From Nitrospirota bacterium (GTDB lineage Bacteria > Nitrospirota > Thermodesulfovibrionia > Thermodesulfovibrionales > SM23-35), in the NCBI GenBank assembly GCA_040754395.1, contig JBFMCL010000011.1:1-64000 (forward strand): a DNA stretch of 64,000 bases, read 5' to 3'. The position numbers were made by a program, and so were the translations under genes. Of the stretch, positions 1 through 6,334 are shown one piece after another; position 1 is the first letter of the stretch; each line of letters opens with the position of its first letter. Below the pieces are notes generated by a model. It searched no databases and was not told the DNA's origin. It saw nothing but the letters and a program-made list of their open reading frames with translations.

Positions 1-111
1 CGCACAATCCAGACTCTTCTCGGCCATAGCGACGTAAGGACAACTATGATTTATACTCACTGCATTCCGAGCAGGACGTTAAAAGAGGCAAAAAGTCCGC
101 TGGATTTCTAA
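1..111 (+). CDS. Tyrosine recombinase, integron-integrase type, C-terminal fragment (5' end outside window)
   Basis: Frame 1 is open from base 1 to a TAA at 109-111 and encodes the last 36 residues of a tyrosine recombinase. It shows LLGHSD, carrying the box-II histidine, then TTMIYTH with the catalytic tyrosine nine residues further on, and ends KSPLDF. That ending resembles integron integrases, which finish around RSPLD, more than XerC/D. It catalyses site-specific strand exchange. Integron cassettes lie next to the 5' end of intI, so any array would be upstream of this window; I see no attC-like site on this side. Whether the gene is intact upstream cannot be judged. Confidence 0.8.
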   Translation, partial: RTIQTLLGHSDVRTTMIYTHCIPSRTLKEAKSPLDF

Positions 112-326
112 AATAGATATCTCAATGTTTCTCCGTAATTTTCTTTGCGTCGGGCACCTTGTTCGTAGAGGTTTGTACTGCAATTATTCCCTAAAGAAAT
201 TATTACAGCTTACACAAAATTTTCCGGTGTTGACTTTAGGGAGACATAAAGACGAGTATTTTTCTTGCTCTAAATCTCTCTTTCTCTATGAAAAACACGT
301 TCAGAATAACTATTTTAAAATTAACC

Positions 327-384
327 TTGTCTTTTTCCACCACAATATTGATAATAAAGACATGAAAGTGGTGGAAAAAGACAA
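327..384 (+). promoter_or_regulatory. 17-bp perfect inverted repeat enclosing the start codon at 362
   Basis: Bases 327-343 are the exact reverse complement of 368-384, with a 24-base loop that contains the ATG at 362-364. In mRNA this would form a very stable hairpin whose 3' arm is the first codons of the gene. It could gate translation, or it could be the end of an inserted element. Confidence 0.6.
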
Positions 385-691
385 AGTCATCAGTGGAATG
401 CTTCAGGACGAATTAAAGCGTTGTCAGGAGATGCTTGATGGCCTTAAGAAAGCTGTGTCAGACCTTCCTAAGGGGGTTATAAATGAGAGGAAGAAGCGCT
501 ATAAGGACAAGGTATATTCTTACTATTACCTCAAGTACCGTGAAGGCGAGAAAGTCTTCAACAAACATATTGTTAAGAAGGAATTACAGGATATATTGCA
601 AAAACTTGAACTGAGGAAAAAATACGAAAAGGAAATGCAGTCATATAAGAGAAAAATCGTTTATCTGAATAAGATCATACATGTCAGGTGA
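362..691 (+). CDS. Small charged coiled-coil-type protein of accessory island
   Basis: This 109-residue protein is rich in Lys, Glu and Arg, with a central YYYLKYREGEKV block flanked by predicted amphipathic helices. From memory, small proteins with a YYYLxYREGxKV block occur beside nucleotidyltransferase/toxin genes in accessory DNA, but I cannot name the family or a function. I chose ATG 362 because the family-like sequence starts there. The frame is open back to 125, but those upstream residues look like read-through of non-coding, AT-rich DNA. The start codon lies in the loop of a 17-bp hairpin (327-384), and no good ribosome binding site is visible. It lies downstream of the integrase fragment and convergent with the toxin-antitoxin genes. 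Confidence 0.55.
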   Translation: MKVVEKDKVISGMLQDELKRCQEMLDGLKKAVSDLPKGVINERKKRYKDKVYSYYYLKYREGEKVFNKHIVKKELQDILQKLELRKKYEKEMQSYKRKIVYLNKIIHVR

Positions 692-711
692 ATAGAAAAC
701 GTGAAATTTTT

Positions 712-936
712 TTATGAACAGTGATCAGCTCTTGATTCTGTTCGATGGACTTCTATAAGGAACAATTTCCCGCTGTAATGATCCATATCGGTGTTGACAG
801 TTAGATAATTCAGCAGTCTTTGCATGAGTTGTGGAATTATCTCCGGGTGATTTCTTATCTGTAATGCAAAAATCCCTTTATAGTGAGAAGGGGGAAGATC
901 GGGAGTCTTAAAGTACCAGAGAATGGAGGGATAAGC
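712..936 (-). pseudogene. C-terminal remnant of PIN-like toxin (DUF5615 type)
   Basis: Directly after the MNT stop codon, in the same frame, 74 sense codons run to a TAA at 712. The translation contains PPSHYKGIFALQIRN, then NHPEIIPQLMQRLLNYL and MDHYSGKLFLIEVHR. From memory these are the characteristic C-terminal blocks of PIN-like DUF5615 toxins that pair with DUF433 antitoxins. There is no start codon of its own. The matching N-terminus (MSLRFADQ) occurs at 1683, right after the DUF433 gene, so this is the distal part of a toxin gene split by the HEPN/MNT pair. It should be non-functional alone. Confidence 0.65.
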
Positions 937-1284
937 CTATATCAATATCTTATTATTTCTACAGACAACGATCCCTTCTTTTTTAATAATCCCGCCGACA
1001 AAATCTAATTTATTCTTTGAAGAGTATTCCTCTACAGGATAACCTACAGGCTGGATATCGGCTTTTATGCCCCACAAATATTTCTGCAGCATCACCTGTG
1101 CAGTATAGTGCGATTTATTTTTAAATTTATGAGAAAAAACTGCGATATCAATATCACTATTAGGCCGGGCTTGCCCTTTTGCCTGTGAACCGTACAATAT
1201 CGCCAAATCAACAGGAATATCTCTCTGAACTTTAATAAGATAGTCTCTCAGGACTTTCTTTACTTCTTTTTTGATTTGAGCCAT
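937..1284 (-). CDS. Minimal nucleotidyltransferase (MNT antitoxin of a HEPN/MNT module)
   Basis: The 115-residue protein has the polymerase-beta-type active-site signature: Gly32-Ser33 followed by Asp44-x-Asp46 in GSQAKGQARPNSDID. That is the GSx10DxD motif of minimal nucleotidyltransferases. In characterised HepT/MntA systems this subunit AMPylates the HEPN toxin and so neutralises it. The start overlaps the end of the HEPN gene by 25 bases, so the two are one operon and probably translationally coupled. It sits inside a disrupted PIN-like toxin gene. Function is inferred from family. Confidence 0.88.
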   Translation of the reverse strand: MAQIKKEVKKVLRDYLIKVQRDIPVDLAILYGSQAKGQARPNSDIDIAVFSHKFKNKSHYTAQVMLQKYLWGIKADIQPVGYPVEEYSSKNKLDFVGGIIKKEGIVVCRNNKILI

Positions 1285-1649
1285 TTATAGGCACTCCTTG
1301 TTTTTTCCAATAAAACATGCGCTTTCTTTTTGCTTATCGCTTTTCCTAATTTTTCTTTCATCTCAGGATACCGGGCCTCTATGTTGAGAGGATTTAATTT
1401 AACAAGAAAATCCTGATGTTCTTCAGTAAGAACAAGATTCAAATCTGCACAGAGAGTGAAAAGATTATGTGTATATGGAGGAATTCTGTTATGCTGTTTT
1501 ACATATAAGCCTTTTAATGCCTTTTCAATTACCTGATGACACATAAAGCCGACGTACAGGTATCGTCCGCCATCAAGCATTACTTGAGCGGTTTTCAGAT
1601 CATAATCCGCCATATTGAACCAGTAATTGATAGCTTTTTCTTTATTCAT
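1260..1649 (-). CDS. HEPN domain protein (toxin of HEPN/MNT module)
   Basis: The 129-residue, mostly helical protein begins with the HEPN pattern (YWFNMADYDLKTAQVML, then GFMCHQVIEKALKGL). It carries R55-IPPYT-H61, the Rx4-6H motif of HEPN RNases. HEPN toxins cleave RNA unless neutralised by the partner nucleotidyltransferase encoded immediately downstream with a 25-base overlap. It starts at ATG 1649, 30 bases after the DUF433 stop codon, and likely shares that gene's transcript. Toxin activity is inferred from the conserved motif and context. Confidence 0.85.
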   Translation of the reverse strand: MNKEKAINYWFNMADYDLKTAQVMLDGGRYLYVGFMCHQVIEKALKGLYVKQHNRIPPYTHNLFTLCADLNLVLTEEHQDFLVKLNPLNIEARYPEMKEKLGKAISKKKAHVLLEKTRSAYKWLKSKKK

Positions 1650-1658
1650 AGCTGTGTA

Positions 1659-1685
1659 ACTGGTCCGCGAACCGCAAACTCATAC
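1659..1685 (-). pseudogene. N-terminal stub of the PIN-like toxin
   Basis: An ATG overlaps the DUF433 stop codon (ATGA arrangement) and reads MSLRFADQ, which resembles the start of DUF433-partner PIN-like toxins, before departing from the family and stopping after about 13 codons. Together with the C-terminal remnant at 712-936 it brackets the HEPN/MNT pair. The stub is short, so the call rests mainly on position. Confidence 0.45.
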
Positions 1686-1901
1686 CGCTACAGCTTCAAA
1701 TTCTGATAAATCACGGGCAAAATCGAGACATGCAGAAATTTGCTCCCTGTTAAGATCCGGGAATTCCTGAATAATTTTTTCGAAGGTATTGCCAGCAGCA
1801 AAATATCCGAGAATCAAACTGACTGGTATCCTTGTGCCCTTAATCCGTGGCTTACCTCGAAGCACATCAGGAGTGCTTTCTATATATTCTCTCCAATTCA
1901 T
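1680..1901 (-). CDS. DUF433 family antitoxin
   Basis: The 73-residue protein matches DUF433: N-terminal IESTPDVLRGKPRIKGTRIPV, then a helix-turn-helix-like segment with FPDLNREQISACLDFA. DUF433 proteins are VapB-like antitoxins normally followed by a PIN-like DUF5615 toxin, with which they form a DNA-binding repressor complex. Here the cognate toxin survives only as two fragments (1659-1685 and 712-936), and a HEPN/MNT pair occupies the gap, so this antitoxin may now drive expression of a different module. ATG 1901 is the only good start. Confidence 0.88.
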   Translation of the reverse strand: MNWREYIESTPDVLRGKPRIKGTRIPVSLILGYFAAGNTFEKIIQEFPDLNREQISACLDFARDLSEFEAVAV

Positions 1902-2126
1902 ATGCTATGCCTCCTATAACTGTCTTTAGGAAATTATACCAAATATGACAGCTTTTCATAAAAATGCGACCATAAATACTGTAGTAAAATTGTCGTAGTC
2001 TTCTGCGTTTTATGCAGAATCGACAGCATCAGCCGGAATATATAGAAATGCCTTTTCTGCTTCATAATCAAGACGTTACGCTGAAACTGTTGCCAGGAGC
2101 CACTTTGTGAAAATTACTCTTTTAAA
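1902..2126. other. AT-rich intergenic DNA, island interior
   Basis: This stretch between the DUF433 gene and the tRNA remnant contains the presumed promoter of the toxin-antitoxin operon. I could not define -35/-10 boxes and found no coding frame worth reporting. Confidence 0.5.
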
Positions 2127-2166
2127 ATCCTAAGTCCAGCGCGTCTGCCAGTTCCGCCACTCTCGC
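2127..2166 (-). pseudogene. Truncated tRNA-Leu (5' half, anticodon UAG)
   Basis: Read on the minus strand from 2166, the sequence is the canonical 5' half of a bacterial tRNA-Leu: acceptor strand GCGAGAG, a D-arm with GGCAGACGCGC, anticodon stem and loop CTTAGGA (anticodon TAG). Identity stops directly after the loop. The 3' anticodon strand, variable arm, T-arm and CCA end are missing, and unrelated sequence follows. This is the typical scar of recombination at a tRNA attachment site or of a deletion, and it cannot produce a tRNA. Confidence 0.8.
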
Positions 2167-2203
2167 ATGTTTGAGTTTAAAGGATATTTCGGCATTTCTG
2201 CAA

Positions 2204-2434
2204 TTATTTTCCCCGAGTTGGTGAAAAGTCGGGTTCGCAGAAATATTCTGTGCTCAAGACCGGCTTGTTCACTCTTAATATCAAACCCTCAGGATTTACA
2301 AATTTGACCATGACATCTCTGTAGCTTCGAGAATACGCTCATTTGACGTCTGATACAACCTCAGACTTAATCCATTTCGGATAGTTCCTTCGAAAATCTT
2401 GAGATCTGTTGGGTCAAAAACTGCGGCTGTCCAT
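2204..2434 (-). pseudogene. Degraded reading frame with two internal TGA codons
   Basis: From ATG 2434 one frame runs 76 codons to TAA, broken only by TGA at codons 7 and 32. The sense stretches look protein-like (YPKWIKSEVVSDVK, then SRSYRDVMVKFVNPEGLI). Both stops would be Arg codons if a single CGA-to-TGA change is reversed, which suggests decay by C-to-T transition. I do not recognise the family. Selenocysteine recoding is unlikely, see the rejected items. Confidence 0.35.
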
Positions 2435-2517
2435 ATTAATTACAACAGTAAATACAATTGGATACGATCAGTCCTTAATAGCTCAGATAACGTTTATTGC
2501 ATATGATGAGAACTCAC

Positions 2518-2535
2518 CTGAAGTCATGACTTCAG
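2518..2535. repeat. 18-base perfect palindrome
   Basis: CTGAAGTCATGACTTCAG is self-complementary over its whole length. It lies 28 bases beyond the stop codon of the pyridoxamine-oxidase-like gene (minus strand). It could be a terminator stem without a U-tract or an operator. Confidence 0.4.
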
Positions 2536-2562
2536 TGGAAAGCGGTTCATCGCTATCGCATG

Positions 2563-2964
2563 TCATTCAATCGTGACAAAGCACTTTCCAGCGCCGACCA
2601 GTGGCAGTATCATCTCAACAGTGAATATTACAAGGTGTTTTGGCCCTTTCTGCTGATCCTCCTCAGACGTAAGGCTCCGTCTGGTCATCTGCGCGATTAT
2701 GTCAGGATCATTGTCTTCCCGAATCTTCCTGAGAAAAAGCCTTATTCCCTGATAGCCTGTGTTTTCTTCAATAAACATAAACGCGGCATGCGGATTGGTT
2801 TGAAGGTTATGATACGTCAGCCGCTCTCTCATGATAAACGCTATGGTACTGTTTTCCAATACGCGTGGCTTGGAATATATTGCCGTTGTTAATTTGCCAT
2901 CGCTGCCGGCAGTTGAAAGTATGCTTATGCCTTGTTTCGTCTCAAGATATTCTTTTAGCGTCAT
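2563..2964 (-). CDS. Pyridoxamine 5'-phosphate oxidase-like FMN-binding protein
   Basis: The 133-residue protein has the split-barrel flavin-binding pattern: an N-terminal LKEYLETKQGISILSTAGSDGKLTTAIYSKP stretch, then a central strand pair with FIMRERLTYHNLQTNPHAAFMFIE and GYQGIRLFL. Members bind FMN or related cofactors and are often small stand-alone redox or cofactor-binding proteins. The substrate cannot be predicted. The ATG at 2964 gives the expected family N-terminus. It lies 72 bases downstream of the glutaredoxin-like gene on the same strand and may be cotranscribed with it. Confidence 0.85.
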   Translation of the reverse strand: MTLKEYLETKQGISILSTAGSDGKLTTAIYSKPRVLENSTIAFIMRERLTYHNLQTNPHAAFMFIEENTGYQGIRLFLRKIREDNDPDIIAQMTRRSLTSEEDQQKGPKHLVIFTVEMILPLVGAGKCFVTIE

Positions 2965-3036
2965 AATCTTTTTCCTTTTCCTCGAATAGTGTCATAGAAG
3001 TACCTTGCGGAAAGCATTTCTCTGAAAAGCAGCATA

Positions 3037-3288
3037 TTATAATCCTAAGGCCTGCCTGATTTCGTTTTCTTTAAACCCCACGATAACCTTATCGCCGATG
3101 ATAATGGTGGGAAATGAGCATTCAGGATTTAACTTCTTCACATCCTCAAGAATGGCTGTCCTTTCTTCGCCTGTAAGCAAATCGACGTCTGTGAATTCAT
3201 ATTTTACGGCGCACTCATTCAGCAGCTTCTTGGTTGCCTTGCAGTGGCTGCAGGTACTTAGCGTATAAATTTTCACAGGCTTGTGCAT
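3037..3288 (-). CDS. Glutaredoxin-like protein
   Basis: This 83-residue thioredoxin-fold protein has a CSHC active site near residue 13 (YTLSTCSHCKATK) and the cis-proline loop SFPTIIIGD near residue 58. Glutaredoxins reduce disulfides or deglutathionylate proteins in the cytoplasm. The CxxC spacing implies dithiol chemistry, although the physiological reductant is unknown. A strong ribosome binding site (GGGGAGG) lies just upstream of ATG 3288. Confidence 0.9.
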   Translation of the reverse strand: MHKPVKIYTLSTCSHCKATKKLLNECAVKYEFTDVDLLTGEERTAILEDVKKLNPECSFPTIIIGDKVIVGFKENEIRQALGL

Positions 3289-3740
3289 AGTATCCTCCCC
3301 TTATTAATTTGGATATAGGAATATATTACCTTTATGCTCGTGGAATTGCTCCATGAAAAGAGCATTCGTGTCATCCCCCTGGTACGCAATATAGTGTACA
3401 GTATATATATTTTGAGATACGCCTGTCTCTGTATGCCTGCATGGATGCCCTTCTGTTCCTGGTATTCAGCCAGAACTTCTTTCGTAATCTTCATGATTCC
3501 ATTTATACACAGCGAAAAGATGCATTCTCATTATCATATTACCAAGCCAACGGGTTATTTTATCTATCATATTATCAATGCGCTGCGTTTTGCTGATACG
3601 GTGCCCTGAACCGTTTGTGATCTTGCTTCCTTCGTCATTTTCAAAAGTCTCTGCACTGTCAGATAGCCATATCACCCGGAAGAGGATATAATGAAAGAAA
3701 ACGCCGTGAATCCGATCACACCAAAGCAAAGGAGGAGAGT
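3289..3740. other. Divergent intergenic region
   Basis: This 452-base stretch separates the divergent glutaredoxin and flavin-reductase genes. A TATAAT box at 3687-3692 could serve the flavin reductase gene; its -35 (TAGCCA) is poor. Overlapping short frames occur on both strands with no ribosome binding site or recognisable protein, so I see no supported gene. Confidence 0.5.
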
Positions 3741-4199
3741 ATGCAGGAAATCGTTGCAAAAGGCATTTCTCATGGAGTGTATATCGTCACCACAAGGACA
3801 AAGGAAAAAATCAACGGGATGACCGCTGCGTGGGTAGCGCAGGTCTCGATGCAGCCCATTCTGCTCATGGTATCTGTCGCTCCTGCCAGGTATACTCACG
3901 GGCTCATCAAGGAATCGGGATACTTCGCGCTTAATGTCCTGGAAGAAGGACAGGAAAACATTGCGCAGATTTTTGGTTTCAGGTCAGGCAGGAAATTCGA
4001 CAAATTCAAGGATATACCGTTTTTTGATGCACCCCACGGCTCGCCCGTGCTCAGCGATGCCATGGCATATTTCGAATGCAAATTGACAGACACCTTTACG
4101 GCAGGCGATCACTCTCTCTTTGTCGGAAGTATTGCAGATGCGAAGTTGATAAAAAGTGATCGAACCCCCCTGATTTTCCGCTGGGAGGATTATTTTTAA
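3741..4199 (+). CDS. Flavin reductase-like domain protein
   Basis: The 152-residue protein matches the flavin reductase-like FMN-binding split barrel: HGVYIVTTRTKEKINGMTAAWVAQVSMQPILLMVSV at the N-terminus, then GYFALNVLEEGQ and a conserved aromatic FFDAPHGSPVL region. Such proteins bind FMN and either reduce free flavin with NAD(P)H or act as electron carriers, as in high-molecular-weight rubredoxin. No partner oxygenase is nearby. The start is well supported by AAAGGAGGAGA six bases upstream. The convoluted palindromic element 4232-4342 follows directly. Confidence 0.88.
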   Translation: MQEIVAKGISHGVYIVTTRTKEKINGMTAAWVAQVSMQPILLMVSVAPARYTHGLIKESGYFALNVLEEGQENIAQIFGFRSGRKFDKFKDIPFFDAPHGSPVLSDAMAYFECKLTDTFTAGDHSLFVGSIADAKLIKSDRTPLIFRWEDYF

Positions 4200-4231
4200 C
4201 CCAGATTTTTCATGAAGTGTGGAATAGCAGA

Positions 4232-4342
4232 ACAGATGCAGTTTCAGCGCGGATTTACAGAGTGTTCTTCGCTTTATGGCATCGAACACTCTGTACCTCG
4301 CTGGTCTGCAAAGCAGACCGAGAATGAGCGCAGATACCGCAG
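4232..4342. repeat. Dispersed palindromic element, copy A (double hairpin)
   Basis: Two stems lie in tandem: 4257-4267 pairs perfectly with 4284-4294 around a 16-base loop (4268-4283), and 4303-4309 pairs with 4313-4319 around a 3-base loop. Looser complementarity joins the flanks. A second copy at 53290-53412 has the same layout, but the 16-base loop of the first hairpin is inverted. Both copies lie just 3' of a plus-strand gene. This points to a mobile palindromic repeat (MITE- or REP-like) or a structured 3' element. Confidence 0.75.
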
Positions 4343-4621
4343 ACACGTGCGGGGTCCATAGAACACGATAAGGAATAGCATGCATACACTCCTTGCTTCC
4401 ATGCAGTCATAACAAAAAGATGCGTTTGTCATGGCAGTGCTTTTTGCCCTTGGCTGCCGAATAGCACAAAAAACCCTTCTGAGACAGCCTTTCCTCTTTA
4501 ATATGCAACCATAAATATAAAGTATTACATTCTATTATTAGCATATCTTATTGTTATTAAAACTTAAACCATGTTTTTCGACTGCACCAGCAATGCTTTG
4601 TCAGGGCAATACCCCCTCAGA
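4343..4621. other. Intergenic region, no gene seen
   Basis: This AT-rich DNA lies between the palindromic element and the end of the minus-strand ACT/metallo-beta-lactamase gene. Short frames here have no ribosome binding site or family resemblance. Confidence 0.5.
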
Positions 4622-6280
4622 TCATTTTTTCTGCGACAAGGCATCAGCAAGCATATCCGCGCTGTAGTAATGACCGTGTCCGGGGAAAATGGTCATCTGC
4701 CTGGCGGAACGTTTCAGACCCTGATCGAGATTCGTGATGAGTTCCCTGAGGGAATTCGTTTCATTTCTGAATACCTGGCTGTCGCTGTTCGGGTTCGTCA
4801 GAAGGTACCGGTACACACTCAGCACCGCCTTGTCTTCAGAGGAGAGGCTCTGCACATTGATCAGGAAATCAGAGGTAAATATGAGGCCATGTTCCCTGTT
4901 CAGAAAAAACACGTGTCCGGGAATATGTCCCCCGTGGCTTTCGAGCACATCAAACCTGAGGGAGCCTATCCTGAAGGTATCGATGATCCTGAACGCGCCT
5001 TCGTTCCCTAAATCAGAAATGCTGAAAAAAGTTATCTTCCGCGGGAACCGGCTCTCGGTAAACTTGTTGATCAGCCTTGTATAATACTTGTTCAGATTCG
5101 CCATCCTCCCGGTCGTTCCAAAGGCCCTGTTGCTATGCACGATTACATCCCTGCTGCCGGGATGCATGAATACTTCGGAAGAATATTCTTCGGCAAAAAA
5201 ACCTGATGTTCCTGCATGGTCTGCATCAGGATGGGTGAGATAGATCCTCCTCACCCTTGAAGGGTCAAGCGACTTTGCCTCCATCAGCTTTTTTATATCC
5301 TGATAATATATGCCATACCCCGCATCGATCATCACAACCTCTTCTCCGCTTTCAAACAGGTAGATGTTTTCTGATGTCGGCAGTCTGAAACTGTGAAGAG
5401 TAACATCCGGGCCGAACTTTAAAAGCGGCATTTCCGCGACGGTAAAACGTGCACCCACCCGCGTTCTTGATTTCGATGCAAGCGTGAGTATCTTTTCGAA
5501 GACATCACCTGCTTCAAGATAGTTGCCTGCCTCTTCATAAAAATGGACAAGATCGGCAAACAGGTCCTGTGAAGAATCGACAATCGACTTTATTTCATCG
5601 AACTCTTTGTCCGGCAGCAGCCTGCGGATCTTCAGAAAGAATTTCTCAACAAGCTTCAGACCTATCATGTGCTCTGCTTCCCTGGCGTCAGCCCCTCTGT
5701 AGAGAACCCGGTAGTAATATCCGGATTTGTTGACGACATCGAGCAGACGGTCGATCTCTTTCAGGTCTTTGGTTGCAAGCGCAATATCCGAGGCTTCGGG
5801 ATCGATATCTTCATCGTAGAGCATGTAAATCACATTGGCTCCGTGAGACTTCAGCAGGTTTGCAAAGGCAGCAAGTGTTCCGGGCTCGTTTTTCAGCCTC
5901 ACCTTGATCTCAAGGACACTGTCAAGGCTGGTAATCTGAATGTCATCCCTAGAAGAAGGGCTCTCCTCAGGCATATATTGATTCTCCTGCAGGGATTGAA
6001 GCAGCGTGTCAATCGCTTCCTTCGTAGACATCTGCACTTCAGCCACCACCCTGTTGCTGTGAAGTGAACGGTCGTAGTGAAAAAAACTTATATTGCCGCC
6101 GCAGCCTGCGATCAGGGACGCAAAGTCTGCGAGTGAACCAGGACGGTCCTGAAGAAAAACTCTGAATTTTGCGATGAATTCCGCATATGCATGAACATGA
6201 GCGCCCGCTATCCGCCTGTATATTTTTACCGGCAGGACCGTATCATCCGGGATCGGAAGATCTTTTCTTTCGTTCACCAT
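4622..6280 (-). CDS. ACT-ACT-metallo-beta-lactamase fusion protein
   Basis: The 552-residue protein has three parts. Residues about 37-108 and 118-190 are two ACT domains (FRVFLQDRPGSLADFA and IKVRLKNEPGTLAAFA). A helical linker follows, then a metallo-beta-lactamase-fold hydrolase from about 280. The metal site is visible as H350-PDADH, a later ESHGGHIPGH, TSDF and FPGHGHYY. The HxDxDH form is a known variant of HxHxDH. ACT domains usually bind amino acids as allosteric ligands, so an amino-acid-controlled hydrolase is the natural inference; the substrate is unknown. It lies 54 bases downstream of the M23 peptidase gene. ATG 6280 is the upstream-most good start. Confidence 0.85.
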   Translation of the reverse strand: MVNERKDLPIPDDTVLPVKIYRRIAGAHVHAYAEFIAKFRVFLQDRPGSLADFASLIAGCGGNISFFHYDRSLHSNRVVAEVQMSTKEAIDTLLQSLQENQYMPEESPSSRDDIQITSLDSVLEIKVRLKNEPGTLAAFANLLKSHGANVIYMLYDEDIDPEASDIALATKDLKEIDRLLDVVNKSGYYYRVLYRGADAREAEHMIGLKLVEKFFLKIRRLLPDKEFDEIKSIVDSSQDLFADLVHFYEEAGNYLEAGDVFEKILTLASKSRTRVGARFTVAEMPLLKFGPDVTLHSFRLPTSENIYLFESGEEVVMIDAGYGIYYQDIKKLMEAKSLDPSRVRRIYLTHPDADHAGTSGFFAEEYSSEVFMHPGSRDVIVHSNRAFGTTGRMANLNKYYTRLINKFTESRFPRKITFFSISDLGNEGAFRIIDTFRIGSLRFDVLESHGGHIPGHVFFLNREHGLIFTSDFLINVQSLSSEDKAVLSVYRYLLTNPNSDSQVFRNETNSLRELITNLDQGLKRSARQMTIFPGHGHYYSADMLADALSQKK

Positions 6281-6334
6281 ACAGGAAATCCAGGCACCTC
6301 TGCTTCTGAATTTATTACGCTATGCATCGGGGCA

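Noticed and set aside
125-361. N-terminal extension of the 362-691 gene back to ATG 125
   Set aside because: AT-rich, no ribosome binding site and no protein-like pattern; it runs through one arm of the hairpin, so the start at 362 is better.
112-936. Integron cassette array
   Set aside because: Cassettes would lie at the other (5') end of the integrase gene, and no attC-like imperfect palindromes with the GTTRRRY core are visible here.
2204-2434. Selenoprotein with two UGA-coded Sec residues
   Set aside because: No Cys-like context around either TGA, no clear SECIS hairpin, and both stops are one step from CGA; decay is the simpler reading.
3273-3494. Minus-strand frame of 73 codons upstream of the glutaredoxin gene
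   Set aside because: It overlaps the glutaredoxin start and its ribosome binding site, and its sequence after residue 25 does not look like a protein.
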